Assembly: GCF_020640915.1 (NCBI RefSeq)
Contig: NZ_JADWDC010000007.1
Coordinates: 62,001 to 126,000 of the forward strand
Reading direction: 5' to 3'
From: Waterburya agarophytonicola KI4
GTDB lineage: Bacteria > Cyanobacteriota > Cyanobacteriia > Cyanobacteriales > Xenococcaceae
Length of the DNA stretch: 64,000 bases
Shown: piece by piece, positions 52,965 through 61,579 of the stretch
How the letters are laid out: each line of letters starts with the position of its first letter
Position numbering within the stretch: position 1 is the first letter of the stretch
The notes under the pieces: model-generated
What the model was told of the DNA's origin: nothing
Database searches by the model: none
The model's input: the letters and a program-made list of their open reading frames with translations, nothing else
Position numbers and translations under genes: made by a program

Positions 52965-55064
52965 GTGCTAGGAAATGATAAGCCTTTCCAAGATTCATAC
53001 TCACAGATGAGTATTAAAACAAAACTAATAAACAATCAAATAATCAAATTAATTATTCCCTTTTTGCCTATTACATTATTTAGCCTTCCAGTATTAGCGA
53101 AAGAACCAGTATCAAATAATAATAAAACTCTCGAAGCCATATCATCACAGCCCCAAAAAAGCAATACAATTCCGCATCATCTTCAAACACAAATCAATTT
53201 CAACGAAGTGAGGGGAAATTTACCTCAAAATGGCGATCGCAAATTCCCTTGGGAATCAGTGATTTCTCCTGGAGAAAAACGTTTGATGACCCAAGAACTT
53301 GAGGGTTTAATTGGTCGCTTTGAGACAACTCTCCTAACGGCGGAAGCTCACCATAGTAATATTAATATCTCTACAGTCGAGATTATCCAAGAAATATTAG
53401 GTCGTTCGACTATAACCAGGAAAGAAAACAACAAACAAATAGCTAAATCTCAATATGGCGATGCCCATCTTGCTTTGCATCGAGCCAGACAGGGATTAAA
53501 AAGATTTCATAGTCTGATCGACCAACGTTATTATGCCATGGCAACGGCAGAGTGGTCGGCAGCCAAACAAGCTTTATGGGATAACTATCCTATGGATCGA
53601 CCAGTCGCTCAGTCAGAAGTTCGCGCTATGTGGCTAGATCGGGGTACTATTGTCAAAGCCAAGTCGAAAGCCGATCTTGTTCCCATATTCGATAGCATGG
53701 CGACAGCAGGGATCAACACAATTTTTTTTGAAACGGTTAATTCTGGGTATACGATTTATCCTAGCCAAGTAGCACCCCAACAAAACCCCCTCGTTAAAGG
53801 TTGGGATCCTTTACAAGCTGCGATCGAATTAGCTCGCGATCGAGGTATTGAGTTACACGCTTGGGTTTGGACTTTTGCAGCAGTCAACCAACGTCATAAT
53901 ATTATTCTCAATTTGCCTCGCAACTATCCAGGACCAATTTTAGCCAAACATCCTGATTGGGCAATTACCGACCAGGAAGGAAGTCGCTTTCACTATAGTT
54001 CGGGAAAAATTTTTCTCGATCCTGCCAATCCTGAAGTTCAAAATTATTTATCATCATTATTAACTGAAATTGCTACTAATTACCAAGTAGATGGTATTCA
54101 CCTAGACTATATTCGCTATCCTTTTCAGAGTCCTACAGGCAACATGACCTATGGTTATGGTATAGCTGCTAGAGATCAATTTAGAAAGCAAACAGGATTC
54201 GATCCGATTAATTTATATCCAGAGCATTATCTATGGTCTGAGTGGACAAAGTTTCGCATCGAGCAAATAGATAATTTTGTGGCTCTTGCTGCCGATAATT
54301 TGCACCAACTTCGCCCCGATCTAACTCTTTCTACTGCGGTATTTCCCATGCCGAAACGAGAGCGTTTATCAAAAATTCAGCAACACTGGGAAACATGGGT
54401 CAAACAAGAATGGATCGATATGTTAGTTCCGATGACCTATGCTAAAAATGCAGATACATTATACGATCTGGCTAATCCTTTGCTCAATGAATTTGACAGT
54501 GGAAAAGCTTTATTATTGCCAGGAATTAGGCTTTTAGACATACCAGATATAACAGCACTAGACCAGGTGCAATTGTTGCGGGGAATGTCTACGGAAGGTT
54601 ACGCCTTGTTTGCAGCAGAAAATTTAACCCCCAATCTTACTAACATGTTTAATACTACCCAAGGAGGTATTACAGCCGAATCTAAACAACCTCTGCCTCA
54701 TCGAGAGCCTTTTCAAGTTAGTTTAGTTCGATATCAAAGTTTGCAGAAGGAATGGAATTTCTTTTTAACCAACAATCGACAGAAACTAACAGATGCAGCA
54801 TTAGAAGAGTGGGGAATTAAGGCAGATCGGTTGGCGCAAGATTTACAAAAGCTAGCGGACAAACCTTCTCACAAAAATTTCTTCTCGACTCAAATTACCC
54901 TCAATTCTCTACGCCGACAATTTCCTCACTGGATGAAAGAAACAAAAAGTGTTGATGTATATCAAGCAACGGTTTGGCAAAATCGTTTGGATACTTTAGA
55001 CCGCCTTTTAAGTTATGGTGAGAAAAAAGTTCTTAACTCCGACAAGAAAACAGTTGTTCGTTAA
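52965..55064 (+). CDS. Secreted GHL10-type (family 10-like) glycosyl hydrolase
   Basis: The 699-residue protein carries the GHL10/DUF187 catalytic-type barrel (about 210-560): AMWLDRGTIVKAKSKADLVPIFDSMATAGINTIFFETVNSGYTIYPSQVAP, ELHAWVWTFAAVNQRH, YQVDGIHLDYIRYPF and MLVPMTYAKN. The family is related to amylase-like glycosidases and probably cleaves cell-wall or exopolysaccharide. An N-terminal signal peptide (FLPITLFSLPVLA) and a helical region (about 90-200) precede it, and a helical tail follows. The start is GTG at 52965, with AGAGGGAA nearby; ATG 53010 (MSIKTKL) is the alternative. The catalytic residues are not identified with certainty. Confidence 0.82.
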   Translation: MLGNDKPFQDSYSQMSIKTKLINNQIIKLIIPFLPITLFSLPVLAKEPVSNNNKTLEAISSQPQKSNTIPHHLQTQINFNEVRGNLPQNGDRKFPWESVISPGEKRLMTQELEGLIGRFETTLLTAEAHHSNINISTVEIIQEILGRSTITRKENNKQIAKSQYGDAHLALHRARQGLKRFHSLIDQRYYAMATAEWSAAKQALWDNYPMDRPVAQSEVRAMWLDRGTIVKAKSKADLVPIFDSMATAGINTIFFETVNSGYTIYPSQVAPQQNPLVKGWDPLQAAIELARDRGIELHAWVWTFAAVNQRHNIILNLPRNYPGPILAKHPDWAITDQEGSRFHYSSGKIFLDPANPEVQNYLSSLLTEIATNYQVDGIHLDYIRYPFQSPTGNMTYGYGIAARDQFRKQTGFDPINLYPEHYLWSEWTKFRIEQIDNFVALAADNLHQLRPDLTLSTAVFPMPKRERLSKIQQHWETWVKQEWIDMLVPMTYAKNADTLYDLANPLLNEFDSGKALLLPGIRLLDIPDITALDQVQLLRGMSTEGYALFAAENLTPNLTNMFNTTQGGITAESKQPLPHREPFQVSLVRYQSLQKEWNFFLTNNRQKLTDAALEEWGIKADRLAQDLQKLADKPSHKNFFSTQITLNSLRRQFPHWMKETKSVDVYQATVWQNRLDTLDRLLSYGEKKVLNSDKKTVVR

Positions 55065-55105
55065 CAGCAATTCTCATTTTGAAAAGAAAAGATAATAAAG
55101 CTACT

Positions 55106-56770
55106 TTAAAAACTAAAAGTGGTACGAAGAGTCACAATTACCAAATCATCGTTATCTTCATTATTATCGGGCTGGTTAACGTAAATTACTCCTGGAGTAA
55201 TAGCAATATTGTCCTTTAGCTGATATTGATAAAAAGCTTCTGCGTGTAAAGACATTTCTGCATCTTCGTCAAAACCTTCTATATCAATAGTTGAGGTAGC
55301 TACCCAAGGTTCCATTCCGACAATAATACCGCCCAAGTTTCCTTCCTTGCCCAAATCGGGAAAAGCTAGAGTACCCGCCCAATTCCAGATATCTTGCGTC
55401 CCGCGAGGTATAGTTTGTCCATCTGCTACAAAGCTACTGAGAGTGGTTACTTTACTCAAACCACCCCAACCACCAAGGACAATGCGATCGCTTAAAGCCA
55501 AAGAAAATTGCGCGCCATAGGAATCATTCACTGTAGGTACTCCACCCTCAAATACTCTAGGAGAAAGAGGATCGATGTCTTCTCCTGCTGTGGTAAAGGA
55601 TTTAATATTTGCCAGATCGCTACCTACTCCAGTATCGCTTTGATCTAAACCGTGTACATAGGTAAGAGCAACAGTTAACTTTTCCCAAGGAGTAATAGTT
55701 AGCTGTCCGATCGCACTATACGATCCATCAAACAAACCTGCTTCTTCATTAGGATCGCTGGCATTTCCCGCTAGATAACCCGCGCTAAATTCTAGCTTTT
55801 TGCCAAAACTATGAATTAGACCAACTCCTGTTTCTCCTGGTGGAAGATAAATAGGGCTGCGAGTACCAAAAGCAGATAATGCCCCTGCACCGCCATCGCC
55901 ATCTAACACACTGACAGTATTGGCAATATCATCCGCAGCTAATCCTACCGCACCAATTAAAATATTGGTATTTTCTCCCAGAGGGCGATCGTAAAACAAG
56001 ACTTCTAAACCCAGATTACTATCCGCAGGTTCGGCAAAAGCTAATTCTCCTTGAAATGTTCCCGTTTCTGGGGAAAATTCAGGAAAATTTCCCGTAGATA
56101 GGCGAGTGAATAGTAAATCTTCCCCAGTAAAGCTTGTTTCTAGTTCTAAACGAGTACGATAACCAAAGACAGGCACGCGATCGATTTCGTCGTCGGTTGC
56201 TTCAATTCCATCGTCCCTCGAACCTGCAACCACGCTAGCAATACCGAAGATAGCTTCTCCTGCTAGCTTAGTCGTGGTAGAAAATTGACTAGCTTCTAGT
56301 AAAGCGATTTTGCTTTCTATCTCGTCTACTCTAGTACCTATATTGGCTAATTCTGCCTCAAATTCTTGAGCCAAGCGATTAATAGTGTCAAGATCTTTTT
56401 GTCCTACACTATCTTGAGAAGCAATCAAACGTTCGATTTGATTTAGACAAGAATTTAATCCCGCAGCAAATTCATAACGAGATAAAGGTTGATTCCCCCG
56501 ATATGTTTGGTTAGGAAATCCTGAAATGCAACCATAGCGATCTACCAAGCTGCGTAATGCTTCATAAGCCCAATCTGTTGGAGATACATCCCGCAGTTGG
56601 TTTACATTGGTGACTTGTCCAATACTATCATTTCTACCTTCTTGTCCATATTGTTGGACGCGATCGATAATTTCATTTGTTTTAGTCTGGGCTTGTATAT
56701 CTTCACAATATATTCCTGTAACTAAGACAGCAAAAAGAATGGGGGCAGTTTTGCTTAAAATATTCAACAC
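55106..56770 (-). CDS. SLH-domain carbohydrate-selective/iron-uptake porin (OprB/SomA type)
   Basis: This is an outer-membrane porin of 554 residues. A signal peptide precedes an SLH domain (about 58-110; VSPTDWAYEALRSLVDRYGCISGFPNQTYRGNQPLSRYEFAAGLNSCLNQIERL) that binds the peptidoglycan-linked polysaccharide. A coiled coil follows (NRLAQEFEAELANIGTRVDEIESKIALLE), then an OprB-type beta barrel ending in the aromatic strand VTLRTTFSF, the signature of outer-membrane insertion. Cyanobacteria use such porins for inorganic ions including iron. The gene for an EfeO-like iron-binding protein is directly upstream (45 bp gap, same strand), supporting an iron role here. Confidence 0.9.
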   Translation of the reverse strand: MLNILSKTAPILFAVLVTGIYCEDIQAQTKTNEIIDRVQQYGQEGRNDSIGQVTNVNQLRDVSPTDWAYEALRSLVDRYGCISGFPNQTYRGNQPLSRYEFAAGLNSCLNQIERLIASQDSVGQKDLDTINRLAQEFEAELANIGTRVDEIESKIALLEASQFSTTTKLAGEAIFGIASVVAGSRDDGIEATDDEIDRVPVFGYRTRLELETSFTGEDLLFTRLSTGNFPEFSPETGTFQGELAFAEPADSNLGLEVLFYDRPLGENTNILIGAVGLAADDIANTVSVLDGDGGAGALSAFGTRSPIYLPPGETGVGLIHSFGKKLEFSAGYLAGNASDPNEEAGLFDGSYSAIGQLTITPWEKLTVALTYVHGLDQSDTGVGSDLANIKSFTTAGEDIDPLSPRVFEGGVPTVNDSYGAQFSLALSDRIVLGGWGGLSKVTTLSSFVADGQTIPRGTQDIWNWAGTLAFPDLGKEGNLGGIIVGMEPWVATSTIDIEGFDEDAEMSLHAEAFYQYQLKDNIAITPGVIYVNQPDNNEDNDDLVIVTLRTTFSF

Positions 56771-56815
56771 AATAAAATCCTCTCACACAATTTTCAACTC
56801 AAAGCTATCAGCTTT

Positions 56816-57694
56816 TTAAACAATACCTAGTTTGATTTGAGCGTCGATCAAACTATCTCGGAAACTATAAGCAGCTTTGACAATTGCACTTTTTTGGGGT
56901 GCAGTCAGACTACTATAAGGTTGGGCTGCAATTTGCCCGTCAGTAAAATAAGGCGATATAGTTGCGATCGCATTTTTGTAAGCCTCTTTTACTTGAGTTA
57001 CCGCATCAGAATCGACACTTTCTAACACAGTAGCAAAAGGCTCAAACTGGCTATAGATCCCTTTCCAGTTTTCTTGAAAGATTAGTAAGCTTTGATCGGA
57101 ATAGGTTTCCTCTTCGCTAGATATTTTCTTGGCAGGAATTTCTGTCGCTAAACCGATCATGCCCTCAAAATGAGAAGGAGAATCAAAGTTTTCTCGTGCT
57201 TCTAAATTAGTCATGAGCGTTTTGACACTAGTAACTAATTCATCGGCATAGGGTTGTGCGGATGCTAAATCTTCGTCGCGAAAGATTAGGGCTTCGATAC
57301 GATGAAAACCTTTAAATCCTTCATCTGCTTCTCCGTTATCAAAAGCATAGGGGCGAGCATCAATGTTTGTATCGGTATCCTCAAAATTAAGGGCTAAAAC
57401 CTCAATTTGTTCGTAAGGAGGACGAGATTCGATATAAGCTTGTTGTGCTGCTGCTAAATCTCCAGATGCGATCGCTGCTGCTAATGCTTCGACTAACGGT
57501 AATTCTGCTACAGCTTGTTCTTGGAAATAACTCAAACCTGCATCTACCTGTGCAGAATATTGATCTGCTTGGGCTAGTAATTTTGTTTTGCTATTTTGTT
57601 TTGCTTTAGCTGGACTACTTAGCTGAGATACTGCTACTGTAGTTACCCCAGCAATTCCCGCTACTTGCAGCAATTTTCTACGATTTAATTTCAT
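56816..57694 (-). CDS. EfeO-type (M75/imelysin) iron-uptake periplasmic protein
   Basis: The 292-residue protein belongs to the EfeO/imelysin-like family, periplasmic metal-binding components of EfeUOB ferrous-iron uptake. A twin-arginine-like signal (MKLNRRKLLQVAGIAGVTT) precedes a helical bundle with the family motif DEGFKGFHRIEALIF and PSHFEGMIGLATEIPAKKISSEEETYS. It is cotranscribed with the porin downstream (45 bp). No EfeU permease or EfeB peroxidase is adjacent, and the N-terminal cupredoxin domain found in full EfeO is absent, so it is an orphan M75-only protein. The porin-EfeO pair recurs in cyanobacteria as far as I know; the physiological role is by inference. Confidence 0.85.
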   Translation of the reverse strand: MKLNRRKLLQVAGIAGVTTVAVSQLSSPAKAKQNSKTKLLAQADQYSAQVDAGLSYFQEQAVAELPLVEALAAAIASGDLAAAQQAYIESRPPYEQIEVLALNFEDTDTNIDARPYAFDNGEADEGFKGFHRIEALIFRDEDLASAQPYADELVTSVKTLMTNLEARENFDSPSHFEGMIGLATEIPAKKISSEEETYSDQSLLIFQENWKGIYSQFEPFATVLESVDSDAVTQVKEAYKNAIATISPYFTDGQIAAQPYSSLTAPQKSAIVKAAYSFRDSLIDAQIKLGIV

Positions 57695-57937
57695 TTTTCT
57701 TGCTCTTATGTATTTTCGACTATTTACAAATAATTGTTAGGAAGATTTATTACTAATTAAGACTCTTTCATGCTGACTATGGCAGTGCCAGACAATCTAA
57801 CAGTTTCAGTAAAACAACTGCTATGAATTGTTCTACAGATTTCATATTGAGAATATATCCTATTACTACTGAGACTTTTAAGAATACATTTAATGGAAAT
57901 TATTGTCAACTATCTGGATCGAAATAATGACCAATAA

Positions 57938-59257
57938 CTAAAAAATAAAAACTAGTTGCAGTTCGCAAGTTTTAGAGTCGTTGGGAGTTATTTTGATTTG
58001 TTGAATGAATTCGCGAAAATAAAAGCGTCTTTCTGCTTCTGATAAATCTAGCCAAAACTGCGGTAAGGAAACAGCATTGGCGATCGCTTTCAGATTACTT
58101 GGAGGAAGTTGAGCTATTTTGTTTTCTAGTTGAGATATTTCTGCTCTTATTTTGTAGTTACGAATAGCAAAAGTTTCTCGATCTAAAATATTTTCTTCTA
58201 GGAGAGAAGGTAAGCGATTGAGTATATCTTTTTTATCTACAATTTTTTGTTTTAAGCTGTTTTCAATAGAACTATTATTAGGTGATTTTATTTGAGCCAC
58301 AGCGAGGGGTAATTCGAGACAAATTTTATTTATCACCTTGTCCAATACAAAATCATAAGAGATTGATCTGCACTTTGGTTTTTGAGGACATTTTTGACAG
58401 CGTAAATATAAATATTCATTTTTTTTATGATGTTGAGTAACCCGCGCGATACTCATAGTTAACTGACACTTTTGACAGCTAACTAATCCAGCTAAAGAAC
58501 GAGGTGCGCTAGCAGTACGAGGTGCTAGACTACTATTTCGCTGTATTAAACGGTCTATTTGTGCTGCCTCTTCGCGATTTATGATGGGTGTGTGTGTATT
58601 AGAAATTAAATCTTGGTTTTTATATTTTAAGTCTCCACGATATACGGGACTAGTCAACCAATTTTTACCAGTAGTAGGAGATATTTTTTTTCCATATCGC
58701 TTTTCCAAATATCTCACCGCACCACGCAAAGAACCAAATAAAAGAAATCTTTCAAAAAAGTCTTTGACTACAGGAGCAGTACTTTTATCAATAATATATT
58801 TATCTTGTCCTCGACGATAGCCGTAAGGAGCTTTTCCTGGTGGTGGAAGTATCTTTAAACGGTTGCGACCATGACCTTTTTTCAGCCTAATACTCTGCTG
58901 ATTTTTTTGTACTTTATTTAAAATTTTGGTTAGCTTATTTTTGAGATCGCGATCGCTAATTTTTTTAAACTGAGAAGAACAATAATCATCTTCTGTAGTG
59001 ATAATTTCTATATCCAAGGACTCTAATAGGTACAAGCGATCGCTTATAATATTAATATTATCTCCCAGCTCTTCTAGACGACGAATCAACAAATAATCTG
59101 GAGCTTGTTGTTGGCAGTCTTGTATTAATTGATTTAATAAATAGCGGCTTCCGATGTCTTGATAGACTCGATCTATTTCTAAACCCCATATATCTTGACT
59201 GGGGGGTGTTTCTATAGAAAGATCGCTATGAAGATAGGCAATAATCTTAATACTCAT
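57938..59257 (-). CDS. Large serine recombinase-family protein with a degenerate catalytic domain
   Basis: The 439-residue protein has three parts: a resolvase-like N-domain (1-100), the Recombinase domain (about 130-245; PPPGKAPYGYRRGQDKYII, SLRGAVRYLEKRYGKKISPTTGKNWLTSPVYRG) and a zinc ribbon (about 255-310; CQKCQLTMSI and LRCQKCPQKPKCRS), followed by a coiled-coil helix. Active family members start YxRVS, with catalytic Ser and Arg, and RLxR; here these are YLHSD and RRLEELGD, so both catalytic Arg positions and the Ser are lost. It therefore probably binds DNA but does not cut. It is a single gene with no attachment site or cargo beside it. XisF-like recombinases of cyanobacteria are the nearest known group. 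Confidence 0.85.
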   Translation of the reverse strand: MSIKIIAYLHSDLSIETPPSQDIWGLEIDRVYQDIGSRYLLNQLIQDCQQQAPDYLLIRRLEELGDNINIISDRLYLLESLDIEIITTEDDYCSSQFKKISDRDLKNKLTKILNKVQKNQQSIRLKKGHGRNRLKILPPPGKAPYGYRRGQDKYIIDKSTAPVVKDFFERFLLFGSLRGAVRYLEKRYGKKISPTTGKNWLTSPVYRGDLKYKNQDLISNTHTPIINREEAAQIDRLIQRNSSLAPRTASAPRSLAGLVSCQKCQLTMSIARVTQHHKKNEYLYLRCQKCPQKPKCRSISYDFVLDKVINKICLELPLAVAQIKSPNNSSIENSLKQKIVDKKDILNRLPSLLEENILDRETFAIRNYKIRAEISQLENKIAQLPPSNLKAIANAVSLPQFWLDLSEAERRFYFREFIQQIKITPNDSKTCELQLVFIF

Positions 59258-59398
59258 TTTATTAGTTGCCTAAAATTTATGAATAATCTTAGTTCTACAA
59301 TGAAAGTTTAGAAAGTATATTCACTCAATTAATTTTTAAATTCAGTGAATTTCAACTATATATAATCAAATCTTACTTGAGATCGAGGGCTTTAGTTA

Positions 59399-59977
59399 AT
59401 GGAACTACATCAAAAAGCATGGTTAGAAAAAAGAAGTTTTATTTTGTTACCCAACAAATTAAAACTCCATCTTAAAGATTCTCAAGGGGAATACGAGAAT
59501 TATGTTTCTTACGAGAAGCTCAAAAGCGAAGCTCAAATACGCAGTCGCAAAAGTCATAAATTATTTTTTATAACTATTATGGCTATGAGTTCTACTATTT
59601 GTATTTTGTTACAAAGCTTAATGATAAACCAAGGATTTTATTACGCCATTTTCCCCAGTACAATTACCCTGGTTTTTGCAATTCTCTATCAGGTCAAAAA
59701 ACAAGATTATATAGTAGTAGAAACAACGGATCGAAAAAGAATTATTTTTTTAAGAGATAAGCCCAACCGTCAAGCCTTAGAAATTTTTCTGAATCAACTT
59801 TGGCTACAACGTAAAAGATATTTACGAGAAAAATACTTTTATATCGATCGCAATCAAGATCTTGAGCGACAAACAGAACGATTGAGATGGTTGCTAGAGC
59901 AAAAAGCCATCACCAAGATGGAGTTTAAATTTGCTAAAGATGATTGGGTTATTGATAAAAGTTATCAATCCCTTTGA
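59399..59977 (+). CDS. Membrane protein with bPH-like fold and SHOCT-like tail
   Basis: I do not assign a named family with certainty. The 192-residue protein begins with a polar domain (SFILLPNKLKLHLKDSQGEYENYVSYEKLKSE), followed by a hairpin of two membrane helices (about 60-100), then YIVVETTDRKRIIFLRDKPNRQALEIFLNQLW. The pattern of beta strands flanking a helical hairpin is that of bacterial PH-like membrane proteins. The C-terminus (RLRWLLEQKAITKMEFKFAKDDW) resembles the SHOCT oligomerisation motif. It stands alone upstream of the SDR gene. The ATG at 59399 is the likely start. Confidence 0.65.
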   Translation: MELHQKAWLEKRSFILLPNKLKLHLKDSQGEYENYVSYEKLKSEAQIRSRKSHKLFFITIMAMSSTICILLQSLMINQGFYYAIFPSTITLVFAILYQVKKQDYIVVETTDRKRIIFLRDKPNRQALEIFLNQLWLQRKRYLREKYFYIDRNQDLERQTERLRWLLEQKAITKMEFKFAKDDWVIDKSYQSL

Positions 59978-59990
59978 GCTAAATCGATAA

Positions 59991-60015
59991 TTAGTTAGTA
60001 GTTAGTAGTTAGTTT
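59991..60015 (+). repeat. Heptanucleotide repeat (TTAGTAG) before the SDR gene
   Basis: TTAGTAG repeats (59995-60008 plus partial copies) end one base before the ATG of the following gene, so the ribosome-binding region is made of repeat sequence. Confidence 0.75.
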
Positions 60016-60846
60016 ATGCAAGCAGCAATTATAGGATGTGGATATGTTGGTAGTGCAGTTGCTCGTAAGTGGCATCAGCAAGGAGAACTCGTTACAGTAA
60101 CTACAACCAGTTCTAGCAAAAAAAAGCAACTACAAGCGATCGCCTCAGAAGTAGTCGTCACCACAGGAAACGATCTGACAACTTTGAAACAGGTAGTAGC
60201 AGAGAAAGATGTGGTGTTGTTGAGTATTGGGGCAAAACAACGCACCCCAGAAATATATCATCAAGCATATCTAACAACAGCCAAAAATGTTGTTACGGCA
60301 ATTAGAGCTAGCAAAAAGGTTCGACAGCTTATCTATACTAGCAGCTATGGTATTTTGGGCAATCAAAAAGATAGGATTGTCGATGAAACTGCCATTCCTA
60401 ACCCTACTAGTGAATATGGTGAGATATTAGCCCAAACAGAGCAAGTTTTATTGTCAGTTCCAGAAACAGAGTTTAAAACTTGCATCTTTCGCCTATCAGG
60501 TATTTATGGCGATGGCAGAGAATTAATTAAAATATTTGGCAAAATAGCAGGAACAACTAAATCGGGAATGGGAGAAAGATATACTAATTGGGTTCATTTG
60601 GATGATATTGTCGGGGCGATCGATTTTGCCCGACAACAACAACTGCAAGGAATCTATAATTTAGCCAGCGAGCAAATTTTAACTCAGAAAGAATTCTTCC
60701 AAAAGTTATTTCAAGCTCATAATTTGCCTTTAATAACCTGGGATGAATCTCAAGGTAATTCTCATCCATACAATATGCAACTATCTGGTAAAAAAATAAA
60801 AGATGCTGGCTACCAACTCATTCATCCTAAGATTAAATTTATTTGA
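60016..60846 (+). CDS. NAD(P)-dependent SDR/epimerase-family protein
   Basis: The 276-residue protein belongs to the atypical short-chain dehydrogenase family. The NAD(P) motif is AAIIGCGYVGSAVARKW (GxGxxG), followed by QLIYTSSYGILG and YGEILAQTEQVLL in place of the classic Tyr-x3-Lys, so the catalytic lysine is replaced. It may bind nucleotide without being a standard reductase. The C-terminal domain (IYNLASEQILTQKEFFQKLFQAH) is that of nucleoside-diphosphate-sugar epimerase relatives such as YeeZ. The ATG at 60016 abuts a heptamer repeat. It is convergent with the DUF1517 gene (15-bp gap). The substrate is unknown. Confidence 0.8.
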   Translation: MQAAIIGCGYVGSAVARKWHQQGELVTVTTTSSSKKKQLQAIASEVVVTTGNDLTTLKQVVAEKDVVLLSIGAKQRTPEIYHQAYLTTAKNVVTAIRASKKVRQLIYTSSYGILGNQKDRIVDETAIPNPTSEYGEILAQTEQVLLSVPETEFKTCIFRLSGIYGDGRELIKIFGKIAGTTKSGMGERYTNWVHLDDIVGAIDFARQQQLQGIYNLASEQILTQKEFFQKLFQAHNLPLITWDESQGNSHPYNMQLSGKKIKDAGYQLIHPKIKFI

Positions 60847-60861
60847 TTTAATTAAGTTAAT

Positions 60862-61461
60862 TTAAAGTGGAATTAACTCAGGAAAATTAAGTAATAACTG
60901 TTCGCCGTTTAATTCATCTCCCAATTTGGCGGGGGAAAAGTGAATTTGGATCGCTCTTAGTTTTTCTTGATAGTGAAGATTAATCAAGGCTTTTAATCCA
61001 TATTCCAAAGCTTCCATGTCTGCCAGATTGTTCTCTAAATCTGGGGATTCTCCCTCGAATGCCACTGCAAGCATAATTACTAAATTGCGAGTCACGGGTA
61101 AAGATAAAGGCTCGTCAGAGCCAATATCCTGAGTAGGATCGATTTCGCTCATATATCGTTGTGCGGAGTCGGTAAAAAGTTCGTTAACATAGTCTCCTGC
61201 TTCTCCTTCATCCCAAACAACATCTCCTTCATTACCCGCAGATTGCCAGTATGTACTCATCTGCAACAGATTTTGACAGACGGAGACTAAACCTTCTCCC
61301 AACACTTCTAGGTCTCCATCTGCATCGATCGCTTCTCTGACTACCCGATTTAATACCCCTAGCATGGGGGCTATTTCATCTCCTGCAAGATGGATAAATA
61401 CGCGGGAAACCACAAAACGAGTTTTGCCACTAAATTTAGAAAAGCGATCGCGCAAAGACAT
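60862..61461 (-). CDS. DUF1517 protein
   Basis: The 199-residue protein corresponds to DUF1517, found in cyanobacteria and plastids. It begins with a conserved MSLRDRFSKFSGKTRFVVSRVFIHLAGDEIAPMLGVLNRVVREAIDADGDLEVLGEGLV block and has WQSAGNEGDVVWDEGEAGDYVNELFTDSAQRYMS. C-terminally, VTRNLVIMLAVAFEGESPDLENNLADMEALEYGLKALI is the typical domain core. Charged and without a signal peptide here, it is presumably soluble. Some plant and cyanobacterial homologues carry membrane segments, so its location is not certain. No function can be given. Confidence 0.72.
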   Translation of the reverse strand: MSLRDRFSKFSGKTRFVVSRVFIHLAGDEIAPMLGVLNRVVREAIDADGDLEVLGEGLVSVCQNLLQMSTYWQSAGNEGDVVWDEGEAGDYVNELFTDSAQRYMSEIDPTQDIGSDEPLSLPVTRNLVIMLAVAFEGESPDLENNLADMEALEYGLKALINLHYQEKLRAIQIHFSPAKLGDELNGEQLLLNFPELIPL

Positions 61462-61579
61462 AGTTTAAGCAACGAGGATTTATTCTTATTAACTTATCAT
61501 TAACTAAGACAGTATTATATTTGCGAGATAAAATTAGGGCGATTAAATCATCATCAATTAGTCATTAATTAATAAATTC

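Noticed and set aside
57938-59257. Serine recombinase gene as evidence of an integrated element or prophage
   Set aside because: No phage or cargo genes, no direct-repeat attachment sites, no tRNA target and no composition change around it.
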